DNA of 32,730 nt. Origin: Thiobacillus denitrificans (GTDB lineage Bacteria > Pseudomonadota > Gammaproteobacteria > Burkholderiales > Thiobacillaceae). The translations under genes and the position numbers were made by a program. The stretch lies in NCBI GenBank assembly GCA_002343685.1, contig DDRS01000006.1, positions 42,437 to 75,166 of the forward strand, read 5' to 3'. The stretch's first letter is position 1. Every line of letters starts with the position of its first letter. Of this stretch, positions 23,075-31,701 are shown piece after piece. Below the pieces are notes generated by a model, which was not told the origin of the DNA, searched no databases, and saw only the letters and a list, made by a program, of their open reading frames with translations.

Positions 23075-24172
23075 ATGAGGATTCCGTCTCTGTTTCTGCT
23101 GGCTGCGCTTGCGCTGAGCGGCGTCGCTCAGGCCGAACGCATCAAGGACATCGCCACCATCCAGGGCGTGCGCGACAACCAGCTGGTGGGCTACGGCCTG
23201 GTGGTGGGCCTCGACGGCACCGGCGACCAGACCACGCAGACGCCGTTCACCACCCAGAGCATCACCAACATGCTGATGCAGATGGGCGTCAACCTGCCGC
23301 CCGGCACCAACATGCAGCTGAAGAATGTGGCGGCGGTCATGGTGACTGCCGATCTGCCGCCGTTTTCCCAGGCTGGACAGACGATCGACATCACAGTGTC
23401 ATCGATGGGCAACGCCAAGAGCCTGCGCGGCGGCACGCTGGTGATGACCCCGCTGAAGGGCGCCGACGGCCAGGTCTACGCGATGGCCCAGGGCAACCTC
23501 GTGGTCAGCGGCGCCGGCGCGTCGGCCAGCGGCAGCAAGGTGCAGATCAACCATCTGAGTGTGGGGCGCATCCCGAGCGGCGCGACGGTGGAACGCAGCG
23601 TCGCCACGGTGCTGGGTGCATCCGGCACCATCAATCTTGAACTGATGCAAAGCGATTTCACCACGGCCAGCCGCGTGGTCGATGCGGTGAACGCCCGCTT
23701 CGGCAAGGACACTGCACGCGCGCTGAACGGGCGTGTCATCCAGGTGAAGACGCCGGTGGGCGACGATGCGCGCGTGGCCTTCCTGGGCGCGATCGAGAGC
23801 CTCGACGTCAATCCGGCCCAGGCCATGGCCAAGGTCATCATCAATGCGCGCACCGGATCGGTGGTGATGAACCAGGCGGTCATGCTCGACCCCAGCGCAG
23901 TGTCGCACGGCAACCTGTCGGTGATCATCAATACCCAGCCGGTCATCAGCCAGCCTGCGCCGTTCTCCAAGGGCGAGACAGTGGTTACGTCGCAATCGCA
24001 GATCGAAATCCGTCAGCAGCCGGGCGAAGTGATGCTGGTGAAGGGCAGCGCATCGCTTGCCGACGTGGTGAAGGCGCTCAATTCCATCGGCGCGACGCCC
24101 CAGGACCTGCTGGCCATCTTGCAGGCCCTGAAGGCATCCGGCGCGTTGCATGCGGAACTCGAGATCATCTGA
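23075..24172 (+). CDS. flgI: FlgI: P-ring protein
   Basis: A 365-residue periplasmic protein with a Sec signal peptide cleaved after Ala20 (SGVAQA / ERIKD). The mature start RIKDIATIQGVRDNQLVGYGLVVGLDGTGDQT is the standard FlgI sequence. Later hallmarks are NMLMQMGV, VMVTADLPPFSQAGQTIDITVSSMGNAKSLRGGTL and the C-terminal ASLADVVKALNSIGATPQDLLAILQALKASGALHAELEII. It polymerises around the rod in the peptidoglycan with FlgA help. An in-frame ATG at 23063, right after the flgH stop, is also possible, but GGTGG at 23066-23070 favours 23075. Confidence 0.97.
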   Translation: MRIPSLFLLAALALSGVAQAERIKDIATIQGVRDNQLVGYGLVVGLDGTGDQTTQTPFTTQSITNMLMQMGVNLPPGTNMQLKNVAAVMVTADLPPFSQAGQTIDITVSSMGNAKSLRGGTLVMTPLKGADGQVYAMAQGNLVVSGAGASASGSKVQINHLSVGRIPSGATVERSVATVLGASGTINLELMQSDFTTASRVVDAVNARFGKDTARALNGRVIQVKTPVGDDARVAFLGAIESLDVNPAQAMAKVIINARTGSVVMNQAVMLDPSAVSHGNLSVIINTQPVISQPAPFSKGETVVTSQSQIEIRQQPGEVMLVKGSASLADVVKALNSIGATPQDLLAILQALKASGALHAELEII

Positions 24173-25123
24173 ATGATTGGCGGCGCCGACCTCACCTCCA
24201 AGTTCGCGCTCGACGTCCAGGGCGTCAGCCAGCTCAAGCTGGAGGCGAAGCAGTCCTCGCCCGAAGCGCTGAAGGCGGCGGCGCAGCAGTTCGAGGCGGT
24301 GTTCATGAACATGCTGATGAAGAGCATGCGCGAGGCGTCGCCGCAGGACGGCATGTTCGATTCCGAACAGACCCGCATGTACACCGCGATGCTCGACCAG
24401 CAGCTGACGCAGAAGCTTGCCAGCCGCGGGATCGGCCTGGCCGACATGATGGTGCGCCAGCTTTCGCGCACCCTGAATGCACCCGGTGTCGATGGCGCGT
24501 CGTCCGATGGAACCGCGCCGGCCGGCCTGCCCCTGAATCCCCCACAAAAGGGAATGGAATTGAATGCCCCGCCGCTGCGTGTCCAGGCGCCCGGGGAAGT
24601 GCCTGCGCCCGGCCCGGCAACGCAAACGGCAGCCCCGATCGCCACCCGCAGCGGGGATAACCCTCCGCATGTCGATGCCTTTGTGCAGAAGCTGCTGCCG
24701 CACGCCCGGGCGGCGAGCGCCAGCAGCGGCATTCCCGCCAGCTTCATGATGGGACAGGCCGCACTGGAAACCGGCTGGGGCCGCAACGAAATCCGCGGGG
24801 CCGACGGCCAGAACAGCCATAACCTGTTCGGCATCAAGGCGGGCGGGTCGTGGAAAGGCCGTACCGTCGACATCGTCACCACTGAATACGTCAACGGCAA
24901 GCCGCAGAAGCAGGTGGACACTTTCCGCGCCTACGACTCCTATGCCGACGCCTTCCGCGACTACGCCAACCTGCTGCGCGGCAATGCGCGCTATCAGAAC
25001 GCGATCGCACAAGGCCAGGATGCCGCCGGTTTCGCCCAGGGGCTGCAGCAGGCGGGCTACGCAACCGATCCGGGCTACGCCCAGAAGCTGATGGGCGTGA
25101 TCCGGATGGTAGAAACGACCTGA
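24173..25123 (+). CDS. flgJ: FlgJ: rod cap and peptidoglycan hydrolase
   Basis: A 316-residue two-domain protein. The N-terminal rod-cap domain (to about 100) has AAAQQFEAVFMNMLMKSMREASPQDGMFDSEQTRMYTAMLDQQL. A Pro/Ala-rich linker follows, then a C-terminal glucosaminidase domain (about 160-316) with ASFMMGQAALETGWGRNEI, where the Glu is the probable catalytic residue, and NLFGIKAGGSWKG and YADAFRDYANLL. It opens the cell wall for the growing rod. This is the full beta/gammaproteobacterial form, not the single-domain form of alphaproteobacteria. ATG directly follows the flgI stop. Confidence 0.97.
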   Translation: MIGGADLTSKFALDVQGVSQLKLEAKQSSPEALKAAAQQFEAVFMNMLMKSMREASPQDGMFDSEQTRMYTAMLDQQLTQKLASRGIGLADMMVRQLSRTLNAPGVDGASSDGTAPAGLPLNPPQKGMELNAPPLRVQAPGEVPAPGPATQTAAPIATRSGDNPPHVDAFVQKLLPHARAASASSGIPASFMMGQAALETGWGRNEIRGADGQNSHNLFGIKAGGSWKGRTVDIVTTEYVNGKPQKQVDTFRAYDSYADAFRDYANLLRGNARYQNAIAQGQDAAGFAQGLQQAGYATDPGYAQKLMGVIRMVETT

Positions 25124-25124
25124 C

Positions 25125-25151
25125 TCAAGAAAAGCACAGGCCGACCGATTC
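25125..25151 (+). promoter_or_regulatory. Candidate sigma-28 promoter for flgKL
   Basis: TCAA (25125-25128), a spacer of exactly 15 bases and ACCGATTC (25144-25151) match the sigma-28 pattern TAAA-N15-GCCGATAA at 3 of 4 and 5 of 8 positions. The site is in the 80-base gap between flgJ and flgK, the largest in the flgB-L series. Late expression of FlgK and FlgL from sigma-28 is well known. Confidence 0.4.
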
Positions 25152-25203
25152 ACCTATCAAGCGTATTTATATTCCTTCCCTCATAACCTTGGCGACCAGA
25201 TAG

Positions 25204-27111
25204 ATGGCTACCAGCATTCTCAGTATCGGTCAGAGCGCCCTCGCTGCCGCACAGGCAGGACTGAGCACGACCGGCCATAACATCGCGAACGCGTCGACGC
25301 CAGGCTACAGCCGCCAGGTCGTGATACAGGGCGCGGCCCAGCCACAGAACTTCGGCTTCGGCTTCATGGGGCAGGGCACCCAGATATCCACGGTCCAGCG
25401 CGTGTACAACGAATACCTGGGGGTACAGGTGCAGTCCGCCCAGGCTTCGCAAAGCGGCCTCGACACGTACTACACGCAGATCAAGCAGATCGACAACATG
25501 CTGGCCGATTCGACGGCGGGCCTGTCGCCGTCCCTGCAGGATTTCTTCAGCGGCATTCAGGCCATGGCCTCGAATCCGTCGAACGTTCCCGCGCGCCAGG
25601 CCGTCCTGTCGTCAGCCGATGCGCTGGCCGGACGCTTCCAGAGCCTGGCCGGACAGCTCAATGAAATCAGCCAGGGCGTCAACAGCCAGATCCAGTCGAG
25701 CGTCAGCAGCATCAACAGCTATGCCCAGCAGATAGCGCAATTGAACGATTCGATCGGCAAGGCCCAGCGGGCGACCGGCCAGCCCCCCAACGATCTGCTC
25801 GACCAGCGCGACCAGCTGGTCCTGGATCTGAACAAGGAGATCAAGGCGACGGTCGTCAAGCAGGGCGACGGTTCCTACAACGTATTCATCGGCAACGGCC
25901 AGTCGCTGGTGGTGGGCACGACGACGTCAAAGCTGGTCAGCGTGGCGTCCGCGACCGATCTCTCGAAAATCGTGGTGGCCTACCAGTCCAGCAGCGGCAG
26001 CACCATTCCCCTGAGCGAGTCGAGCCTGGTAGGCGGACAGCTGGGTGGCCTGGCCGAGTTCCGCAGCAAGACGCTGGAACCGGCACAGAACGCGCTGGGC
26101 CGGGTTGCCATCGGGCTGGCCAGCACCGTCAATGCCCAACACAGCCTCGGCCAGGACCTCAACGGCAACCTGGGCGGCGCCCTGTTCACGCTGGCCTCGC
26201 CGGTGGTGAACGCCAATACGGGCAATACCGGTTCGGCTGTCGTGACCGCCAGCATCAGCGATGCCGGCGCCCTGACCACCAGCGACTATCGCCTGCAGTA
26301 CGACGGCAGCAATTACACGCTGACCCGCCTGTCCGACAATACCGCGACGACTTTCGCACCCGCCGCCCTGCCGCAGACCGTGGACGGCGTGACCATCAAC
26401 GTGTCGACCGCACCTGCAGCAGGCGACAACTTCCTGATCCGTCCCACCGCCAACGGCGCGTCCGGTATCGGCGTGGCGATCAGCGACCCGGCCTTGCTCG
26501 CGGCCGCAGCACCGATCCGTGCCAGCGCGGCCAGCGGCAATACCGGTACCGGCACCATCGGCGCCGGCAGCGTCAACACGCCGCCTCCACCCAATGCCAA
26601 TCTGCAGCAGCCCGTCACGATCACGTTCACGTCAGCCACGACCTACAACGTGACGGGCACGGGAACGGGCAACCCGACGGGCCTGACGTATACACCCGGC
26701 GCAACGATCAGCTACAACGGCTGGAGTACCAGCATCAGCGGCACGCCGGCCGCAGGCGACAGCTTTACCGTGGCATCCAATACCGGCGGCGTGGGCGACA
26801 GCCGCAATGCCCTGCTGCTGGGCGACCTGCAGACCAGCAATACGCTGGGCAACGGCACCACCAGTTACCAGGGCGCGTATTCGCAGTTCGTCAGCGAGAT
26901 CGGCAACAAGACCCGCGAACTCGAAGTGACCAGCACCGCGGCCAGCAATCTGCTTTCCCAGGCCACGCTTTCGGCGCAGAACGAGTCGGGCGTCAACCTC
27001 GACGAGGAGGCGGCCAATCTGCTGCGTTATCAACAGGCCTACCAAGCGGCCGGCAAGGTCATGCAGATTGCCAGCCAGTTGTTCGATGTTCTGCTCTCGA
27101 TTGGACAATAA
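25204..27111 (+). CDS. flgK: FlgK: hook-filament junction protein 1
   Basis: A 635-residue junction protein. The N-terminal D0 segment SILSIGQSALAAAQAGLSTTGHNIANASTPGYSRQ and the C-terminal SGVNLDEEAANLLRYQQAYQAAGKVMQIASQLFDVLLSIGQ are strongly conserved in FlgK. The central region (about 330-530) is rich in Thr, Gly, Ala and Asn and probably forms surface beta domains; it makes this protein longer than Salmonella FlgK (553). Export needs FlgN, encoded in the divergent unit. No good Shine-Dalgarno precedes the ATG at 25204. flgL follows after 5 bases. Confidence 0.96.
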   Translation: MATSILSIGQSALAAAQAGLSTTGHNIANASTPGYSRQVVIQGAAQPQNFGFGFMGQGTQISTVQRVYNEYLGVQVQSAQASQSGLDTYYTQIKQIDNMLADSTAGLSPSLQDFFSGIQAMASNPSNVPARQAVLSSADALAGRFQSLAGQLNEISQGVNSQIQSSVSSINSYAQQIAQLNDSIGKAQRATGQPPNDLLDQRDQLVLDLNKEIKATVVKQGDGSYNVFIGNGQSLVVGTTTSKLVSVASATDLSKIVVAYQSSSGSTIPLSESSLVGGQLGGLAEFRSKTLEPAQNALGRVAIGLASTVNAQHSLGQDLNGNLGGALFTLASPVVNANTGNTGSAVVTASISDAGALTTSDYRLQYDGSNYTLTRLSDNTATTFAPAALPQTVDGVTINVSTAPAAGDNFLIRPTANGASGIGVAISDPALLAAAAPIRASAASGNTGTGTIGAGSVNTPPPPNANLQQPVTITFTSATTYNVTGTGTGNPTGLTYTPGATISYNGWSTSISGTPAAGDSFTVASNTGGVGDSRNALLLGDLQTSNTLGNGTTSYQGAYSQFVSEIGNKTRELEVTSTAASNLLSQATLSAQNESGVNLDEEAANLLRYQQAYQAAGKVMQIASQLFDVLLSIGQ

Positions 27112-27116
27112 AGATC

Positions 27117-28016
27117 ATGCGCATCAGTACCCAGACCCTGTTTGACAATGGCGCCGCCCGCATTGCCGACGCGCAGGCCGCCCTGTACAAGACGCAGCAG
27201 CAGGTTGCCGCCGACCGCCGCATCCTCACGCCGTCGGACGATCCCGTCGCGGCGGCACGGGCGCTCGAAGTGACGCAGTCGCAATCGCTCAACACCCAGT
27301 ACGGCACCAACCGCGGCTATGCAAAGGACTCGCTCGCCGCCGTGGACGGTACGCTGTCGAGCGTGACGGATCTGTTGCAGGAAGTGAAGACCACCGCGAT
27401 CTCGGCCGGCAACCCGACCCTGGGCGATAGCGAGCGTGCTTCCATTGCCACCGCATTGCAGAGCAGCCTCGGTCTGCTGATGGGCCTGGCGAATGCCCGC
27501 GACGGCCAGGGGAACTACCTGTTCTCGGGCTTTCAGACCTCGACGCCGCCCTTTGTCCAGACCGCTTCCGGCGTGCAGTACCAGGGCGACCAGGGACAGC
27601 GCCTGATCCAGGTCGACGCCACGCGCCAGATGGCGGTCAGCAGCCCGGGCCAGGGCGTGTTCCAGGGTGGGGGGCAGGATATGTTCAAGACCCTGAACGA
27701 CCTCATCACCCAATTGAACACGCCGGGAACCACGGGATTGAGCGCCACCCTGACGACCGCCAATAGCGATCTTCAAGCAGCCCTGGACAACGTGTCCACG
27801 GTACGCGCATCGGTCGGTACGCGCATGCAGGAACTCACGTCGCTCGACAATTCCGGCACCAACAAGAACCTCCAGTACAGCCAGACCCTGTCAGGTTTGC
27901 AGGATCTCGACTACACCAAGGCGCTGACCGATCTGTCGCGGCAGCAGACGACGCTGGAAGCCGCGCAGAAATCGTTCGCGCAAACCTCCAGCCTGTCACT
28001 CTTCAAGTTCCTGTGA
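27117..28016 (+). CDS. flgL: FlgL: hook-filament junction protein 2
   Basis: A 299-residue flagellin-like junction protein. The N-terminal half has MRISTQTLFDNGAARIADAQAALYKTQQQVAADRRILTPSDDPVAAARALEV, matching the start of FlgL and flagellins. Further on comes GNYLFSGFQTSTPPF, and the C-terminal helix ends LEAAQKSFAQTSSLSLFKFL. It joins FlgK to the filament. It is the last structural gene in the series; its stop codon overlaps the proposed GTG start of the CheZ-like gene. Confidence 0.96.
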   Translation: MRISTQTLFDNGAARIADAQAALYKTQQQVAADRRILTPSDDPVAAARALEVTQSQSLNTQYGTNRGYAKDSLAAVDGTLSSVTDLLQEVKTTAISAGNPTLGDSERASIATALQSSLGLLMGLANARDGQGNYLFSGFQTSTPPFVQTASGVQYQGDQGQRLIQVDATRQMAVSSPGQGVFQGGGQDMFKTLNDLITQLNTPGTTGLSATLTTANSDLQAALDNVSTVRASVGTRMQELTSLDNSGTNKNLQYSQTLSGLQDLDYTKALTDLSRQQTTLEAAQKSFAQTSSLSLFKFL

Positions 28017-28585
28017 GCATGGGCATGCTTTCCCAGGAATCCGTGCCCGATCTGGTGGAAACCCAGGTCATGCGCCTGTTGTCTGGCGTGTCCACGCACG
28101 GGGACCAGCACCTGGCCGAGGTCGAGCGCGATCTGGTGCAGATGGACGTGTTGCTGAACGAAGCGATCAAGAAGCTGTGCGCCAGTTTCATGGCGATCCA
28201 CCACGCCATCGACCTGCAGCAGGAAACCCTCAAGAGCATGCTGTCGGCCGGAAAACCGGCGCCCGAGCAGGCTGCGCGTCTGGAGACGCTGCGCGAAGAG
28301 ATCGGCCAGCATGTCGGTGCCGCCGTCACGGGTTTGCAGTTCCAGGACATGACCAGCCAGCTCATCGGCCGGATGGTGCAGCACCTGGCGGGATTGCGCG
28401 ACGTATTCGGTGAGCTTGGCACGAACGGGACGGCCGACCTGCCGGAAAGCGGCAGCGAGGAAATGCTGGTCATGCTGAATCGCATCAGCGACCGGGTCGG
28501 GGCGCGCTGCAGCGAACTGGCCGGGGCCGTGCGCAGCACGGTCAACCAGCGCCACATGGAAAGCGGCGACATCGAACTGTTTTGA
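28013..28585 (+). CDS. CheZ-like chemotaxis phosphatase candidate
   Basis: A 190-residue helical cytoplasmic protein. The core LQFQDMTSQLIGRM contains Asp112 and Gln116 in the DxxxQ pattern; E. coli CheZ has QDFQDLTGQVIKRM with catalytic Asp143 and Gln147. As in CheZ, long helices come before the motif and the protein ends in a short acidic-hydrophobic tail (SGDIELF), comparable to the CheY-binding tail DDLLDSLGF. cheY follows directly. These points suggest that it removes phosphate from CheY-P. The family match is by motif and plan only; overall identity to CheZ is low, so a CheT-like or adaptor role is also possible. The start is uncertain: GTG at 28013 overlaps the flgL stop (GTGA), with ATG at 28019 or 28025 as alternatives. 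Confidence 0.65.
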   Translation: MSMGMLSQESVPDLVETQVMRLLSGVSTHGDQHLAEVERDLVQMDVLLNEAIKKLCASFMAIHHAIDLQQETLKSMLSAGKPAPEQAARLETLREEIGQHVGAAVTGLQFQDMTSQLIGRMVQHLAGLRDVFGELGTNGTADLPESGSEEMLVMLNRISDRVGARCSELAGAVRSTVNQRHMESGDIELF

Positions 28586-28626
28586 GATTACGAAATGCGC
28601 GGGCCTGTCCCGCTAACGAAAGTAGC

Positions 28627-28631
28627 AGGAG
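28627..28631 (+). promoter_or_regulatory. Shine-Dalgarno sequence that sets the cheY start
   Basis: AGGAG lies 8 bases before the ATG at 28640 but only 2 bases before the ATG at 28634, so the later ATG is preferred. A small hairpin, gcggg/cccgc (28599-28613), lies upstream in the same gap. Confidence 0.6.
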
Positions 28632-28639
28632 CAATGACG

Positions 28640-29002
28640 ATGAAAACAATACTTGCAGTGGATGACTCGGGTTCGCTGCGCCAGATGCTCTCCTTCAGCC
28701 TGAAGGCGGCCGGCTATGGCGTGATCGAGGCCATCGACGGCGAAGATGGTCTGAACAAGGCGAAGCAGCAGACCGTCGATCTGGTACTGACCGACCAGAA
28801 TATGCCCGGCATGGATGGCTTGAGCCTGATCAAGGCATTACGCGCCATGAAGAATTACCAGAGTGTGCCGATATTGATGCTGACAACCGAGTCTGGCGAC
28901 GACATCAAGGCAATGGGCCGGGCAGCGGGCGCCAACGGATGGCTGGTCAAACCCTTCGATCCGACGCGTCTGACCGAAGTGGTGAAGAAACTGATCGGCT
29001 GA
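28640..29002 (+). CDS. cheY: CheY-like single-domain response regulator
   Basis: A 120-residue receiver domain with no output domain. The acidic pair is D8-D9, the phospho-acceptor D52 (LVLTDQNMPGMDG), the switch Thr82 (LMLTTES) and Lys104 (VKPF). Residue 101 is Trp in GANGWLVKPF where E. coli CheY has Tyr106, a form common in a subset of CheY-like proteins. Its position between the CheZ-like gene and cheA shows a role in chemotaxis, most simply as motor-binding CheY. A different switch residue could alter the signal to FliM, so some caution remains on exact function. Confidence 0.9.
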   Translation: MKTILAVDDSGSLRQMLSFSLKAAGYGVIEAIDGEDGLNKAKQQTVDLVLTDQNMPGMDGLSLIKALRAMKNYQSVPILMLTTESGDDIKAMGRAAGANGWLVKPFDPTRLTEVVKKLIG

Positions 29003-29047
29003 AGACTCGACGACAGGGTACGCAGCGAAACATGACGGAGTTCAAAA

Positions 29048-31126
29048 ATGACAATTGACATGAGCCAGTTCTACCAGGTGTTTTTCGACGAGGCGGACGA
29101 GCTGCTCGCCGAAATGGAGAAGCTTCTGCTGGCTCTCGATGTGTCTGCACCGGACAGCGAGGATCTCAATGCGATCTTCCGCGCCGCGCATTCCATCAAG
29201 GGAGGCGCCGCCACGTTCGCGTTCACCGATATCACCGAAGTCACCCACATGCTGGAGTCGCTGCTCGATCGCATCCGCAAGGGTGAAATGGCGCTGACCC
29301 CCGAGCACGTGGATGCCTTCCTGGTGGCCAAGGATGTGCTGACCATGCAGATGGATGGCCATCATCATGGTTCGAGCGTCGACCAGGCCGCGGTAGACAG
29401 TGTTTGCCAGCGGCTGAAGGCCTTGTCGCAGGGAATCGTGGCCGACGTCCCGGTTGCCGCAGCGAGCCCGTCGCCCGCCGCCGCAGCGCCCGAGCCCGTG
29501 GCGGCCCCGGTCGTGGATGCGGATGGCAATTGCCGTTTCCGGATCGAATTGCCCGAGGTGCCGCAGAAGGACGTCGACGCGCTGGCAGCCGAGCTCGGTC
29601 TGCTCGGCACGATCGAACGGGAGACCCTGGAAGACAAGCGCGCCGTGTTCATCCTGACCACCGGCGAGAGCCAGGACAACATCGTCGCCATCTGCTCGTT
29701 CGTGCTCGACCCGGACGATCTCAAGATCACGTATGACGCCGCGCCTGCAGCAGCATCCGCCAGTGCTGCGCCCAGCACGCCCGTCGAAGATCCGGGCTAT
29801 GGAATCTTCGAGCCGGAGAAGAGCCCCGCTGTGGCACCGCAAGTGTCCTCCCCAGTGGCAGATGCGGCCGCGGCCGTGCCTGCCGGCGAGGTCAAGAACT
29901 ACGGCCGTCGCGCCACCGACAAGGAAGGCGCCAGCCAGGAGTCGTCCTCGATCCGCGTCAGCGTGGAGAAGGTCGACCAGCTGATCAACCTGGTCGGCGA
30001 ACTGGTCATCACCCAGGCCATGATCGAGCAGCGCATCGCCGCGCTCGATCCCCTGCATCACGAGCGGCTGCTCAACAGTGCCGGCCAGCTGGCGCGCAAC
30101 ACGCGGGATCTGCAGGAAGCCGTGATGTCGATCCGCATGATGCCGATGGACTACGTGTTCTCGCGCTTCCCCCGCATGGTGCGCGACCTGGCCGCCAAAC
30201 TCGGCAAGAAAGTCGAGTTCGTCACGCGGGGTGCCGCCACCGAACTCGACAAAGGCCTGATCGAGCGCATCGTCGATCCGCTCACCCATCTGGTTCGCAA
30301 CAGCGTGGACCACGGCATCGAAATGCCCGACAGGCGCAAGGCCAACGGCAAGACTGAAGCCGGCAAGCTGGTTCTGTCGGCCGCGCACCAGGGCGGCAAT
30401 ATCGTGATCGAGGTGAGCGACGATGGCGGCGGACTGAATCGCGACAGGATACTTGCCAAGGCCAAATCGCAAGGCCTGCCGGTATCGGACGCGATGCCCG
30501 ATGCCGATGTCTGGCAACTGATCTTTGCCCCCGGTTTCTCCACGGCGGAAGTGGTGACCGACGTTTCCGGACGCGGGGTCGGCATGGACGTCGTCAAGCG
30601 CAACATCACCGCGATGGGCGGGACAGTCGACATTCGCTCGATCCCTGGAACCGGCACCACGATCGCCATTTCCCTGCCGCTGACGCTGGCGATCCTCGAC
30701 GGCATGTCGGTCAAGGTCGGCGAGGAGATCTACATCCTGCCATTGGGCTACGTCATCGAATCGCTGCAGCCGGCTGCGGTGGACGTCAAGGAAGTCGCCG
30801 GCCAGGGCAAGGTGGTCAAGGTCCGCGAGGAATATCTGCCGCTGATCCCGCTGTATCAGATCTTCGCGATCGATCCCCGGTTCGAGGATCCCTCGCAGGG
30901 CATCATCGTCATCCTCGAAAGCGACGGCAAGAAAGCGGCCCTGCTGGTCGACAGCCTGGTCGGGCAGCAGCAGGTCGTGGTCAAGAACCTGGAATCGAAT
31001 TTCCGCAAGGTGGCCGGGATTTCCGGCGCCACGATCCTCGGCGACGGGGGCGTGTCCCTGATTCTCGACGTGTCCGCCCTGTTGCGGTCGAGCCGCCAGC
31101 TCAACGCTGATCCTGTTTTCTTCTAA
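29048..31126 (+). CDS. cheA: CheA: chemotaxis histidine kinase
   Basis: A 692-residue kinase with the full domain set. P1 (Hpt) has the phospho-acceptor His48 in RAAHSIKGGAATF. A P2-like domain lies at about 158-225 (NCRFRIELPEVPQKDVDALAAELGLLG) between Ala/Pro-rich linkers. P3 dimerisation begins at SVEKVDQLINLVGELVITQAMIEQ. The P4 ATPase carries LVRNSVDHGIE, VSDDGGGLNRD and SGRGVGMDVVKRNI. P5 (CheW-like) ends at about 685. It phosphorylates CheY in response to chemoreceptor state. GGAG lies 8 bases upstream of the ATG. The gap from cheY is 45 bases. Confidence 0.97.
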   Translation: MTIDMSQFYQVFFDEADELLAEMEKLLLALDVSAPDSEDLNAIFRAAHSIKGGAATFAFTDITEVTHMLESLLDRIRKGEMALTPEHVDAFLVAKDVLTMQMDGHHHGSSVDQAAVDSVCQRLKALSQGIVADVPVAAASPSPAAAAPEPVAAPVVDADGNCRFRIELPEVPQKDVDALAAELGLLGTIERETLEDKRAVFILTTGESQDNIVAICSFVLDPDDLKITYDAAPAAASASAAPSTPVEDPGYGIFEPEKSPAVAPQVSSPVADAAAAVPAGEVKNYGRRATDKEGASQESSSIRVSVEKVDQLINLVGELVITQAMIEQRIAALDPLHHERLLNSAGQLARNTRDLQEAVMSIRMMPMDYVFSRFPRMVRDLAAKLGKKVEFVTRGAATELDKGLIERIVDPLTHLVRNSVDHGIEMPDRRKANGKTEAGKLVLSAAHQGGNIVIEVSDDGGGLNRDRILAKAKSQGLPVSDAMPDADVWQLIFAPGFSTAEVVTDVSGRGVGMDVVKRNITAMGGTVDIRSIPGTGTTIAISLPLTLAILDGMSVKVGEEIYILPLGYVIESLQPAAVDVKEVAGQGKVVKVREEYLPLIPLYQIFAIDPRFEDPSQGIIVILESDGKKAALLVDSLVGQQQVVVKNLESNFRKVAGISGATILGDGGVSLILDVSALLRSSRQLNADPVFF

Positions 31127-31149
31127 GGCCAGATTTAAGGACAAGAACC

Positions 31150-31653
31150 ATGTCGTATACCACGCAAACGCAGACCAGCATGGAAGCTGCCGGAGAAAGT
31201 GCCGGAAACGAATTTCTGGCCTTCACCCTCGGCCGCGAAGAGTACGGGATTGACATCCTGCGCGTGCAGGAGATTCGCGGCTACGAGCCGGTGACCCGGA
31301 TCGCCAATGCGCCCGACTTCATCAAGGGCGTGGTGAACCTGCGCGGCACCATCGTGCCGGTCGTCGACATGCGCATCAAGTTCGACCTGGGAACGCCGAC
31401 CTACGACCAGTTCACGGTGGTGATCATCCTGAATATTGGCGGGCGGGTCGTCGGCATGGTGGTGGACAGCGTGTCCGACGTGACGACGCTCACGCCGGAG
31501 CAGATCCGGCCCGCTCCGGAAATCGGGACGACATTCGATACGGACTATCTCATCGGCCTTGGCACGCTCGACGAACGCATGCTGATCCTGGTGGATATCG
31601 ACAAGCTGATGTCCAGCGCCGAAATGGGGTTGATCGAGAAGCTGGCAGCCTGA
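31150..31653 (+). CDS. cheW: CheW: chemotaxis coupling protein
   Basis: A 167-residue adaptor that couples chemoreceptors to CheA. The family signature runs through FLAFTLGREEYGIDILRVQEIRGYEPVTRIANAPDFIKGVVNLRGTIVPVVDMRIKF, followed by VVGMVVDSVSDVTTLTPEQIRPAPEIG and LIGLGTLDERMLILVDIDKLM. Length is normal. AAGGAC precedes the ATG, and the gap from cheA is 23 bases. It is surely part of the same operon. Confidence 0.97.
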   Translation: MSYTTQTQTSMEAAGESAGNEFLAFTLGREEYGIDILRVQEIRGYEPVTRIANAPDFIKGVVNLRGTIVPVVDMRIKFDLGTPTYDQFTVVIILNIGGRVVGMVVDSVSDVTTLTPEQIRPAPEIGTTFDTDYLIGLGTLDERMLILVDIDKLMSSAEMGLIEKLAA

Positions 31654-31701
31654 TCAATCGTACAAGCCTATCTACATAACAAATCAATTGGAGAGTCTGC
31701 A

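Noticed and set aside
23399..25153. A 584-codon open frame antisense to flgI and flgJ
   Set aside because: Same shadow pattern; flgI and flgJ are certain from motifs on the plus strand.
29042..31144. A 700-codon open frame antisense to cheA
   Set aside because: Its limits mirror cheA almost exactly and its composition is again His/Gly/Leu/Asp-rich; it is a shadow of the real gene.
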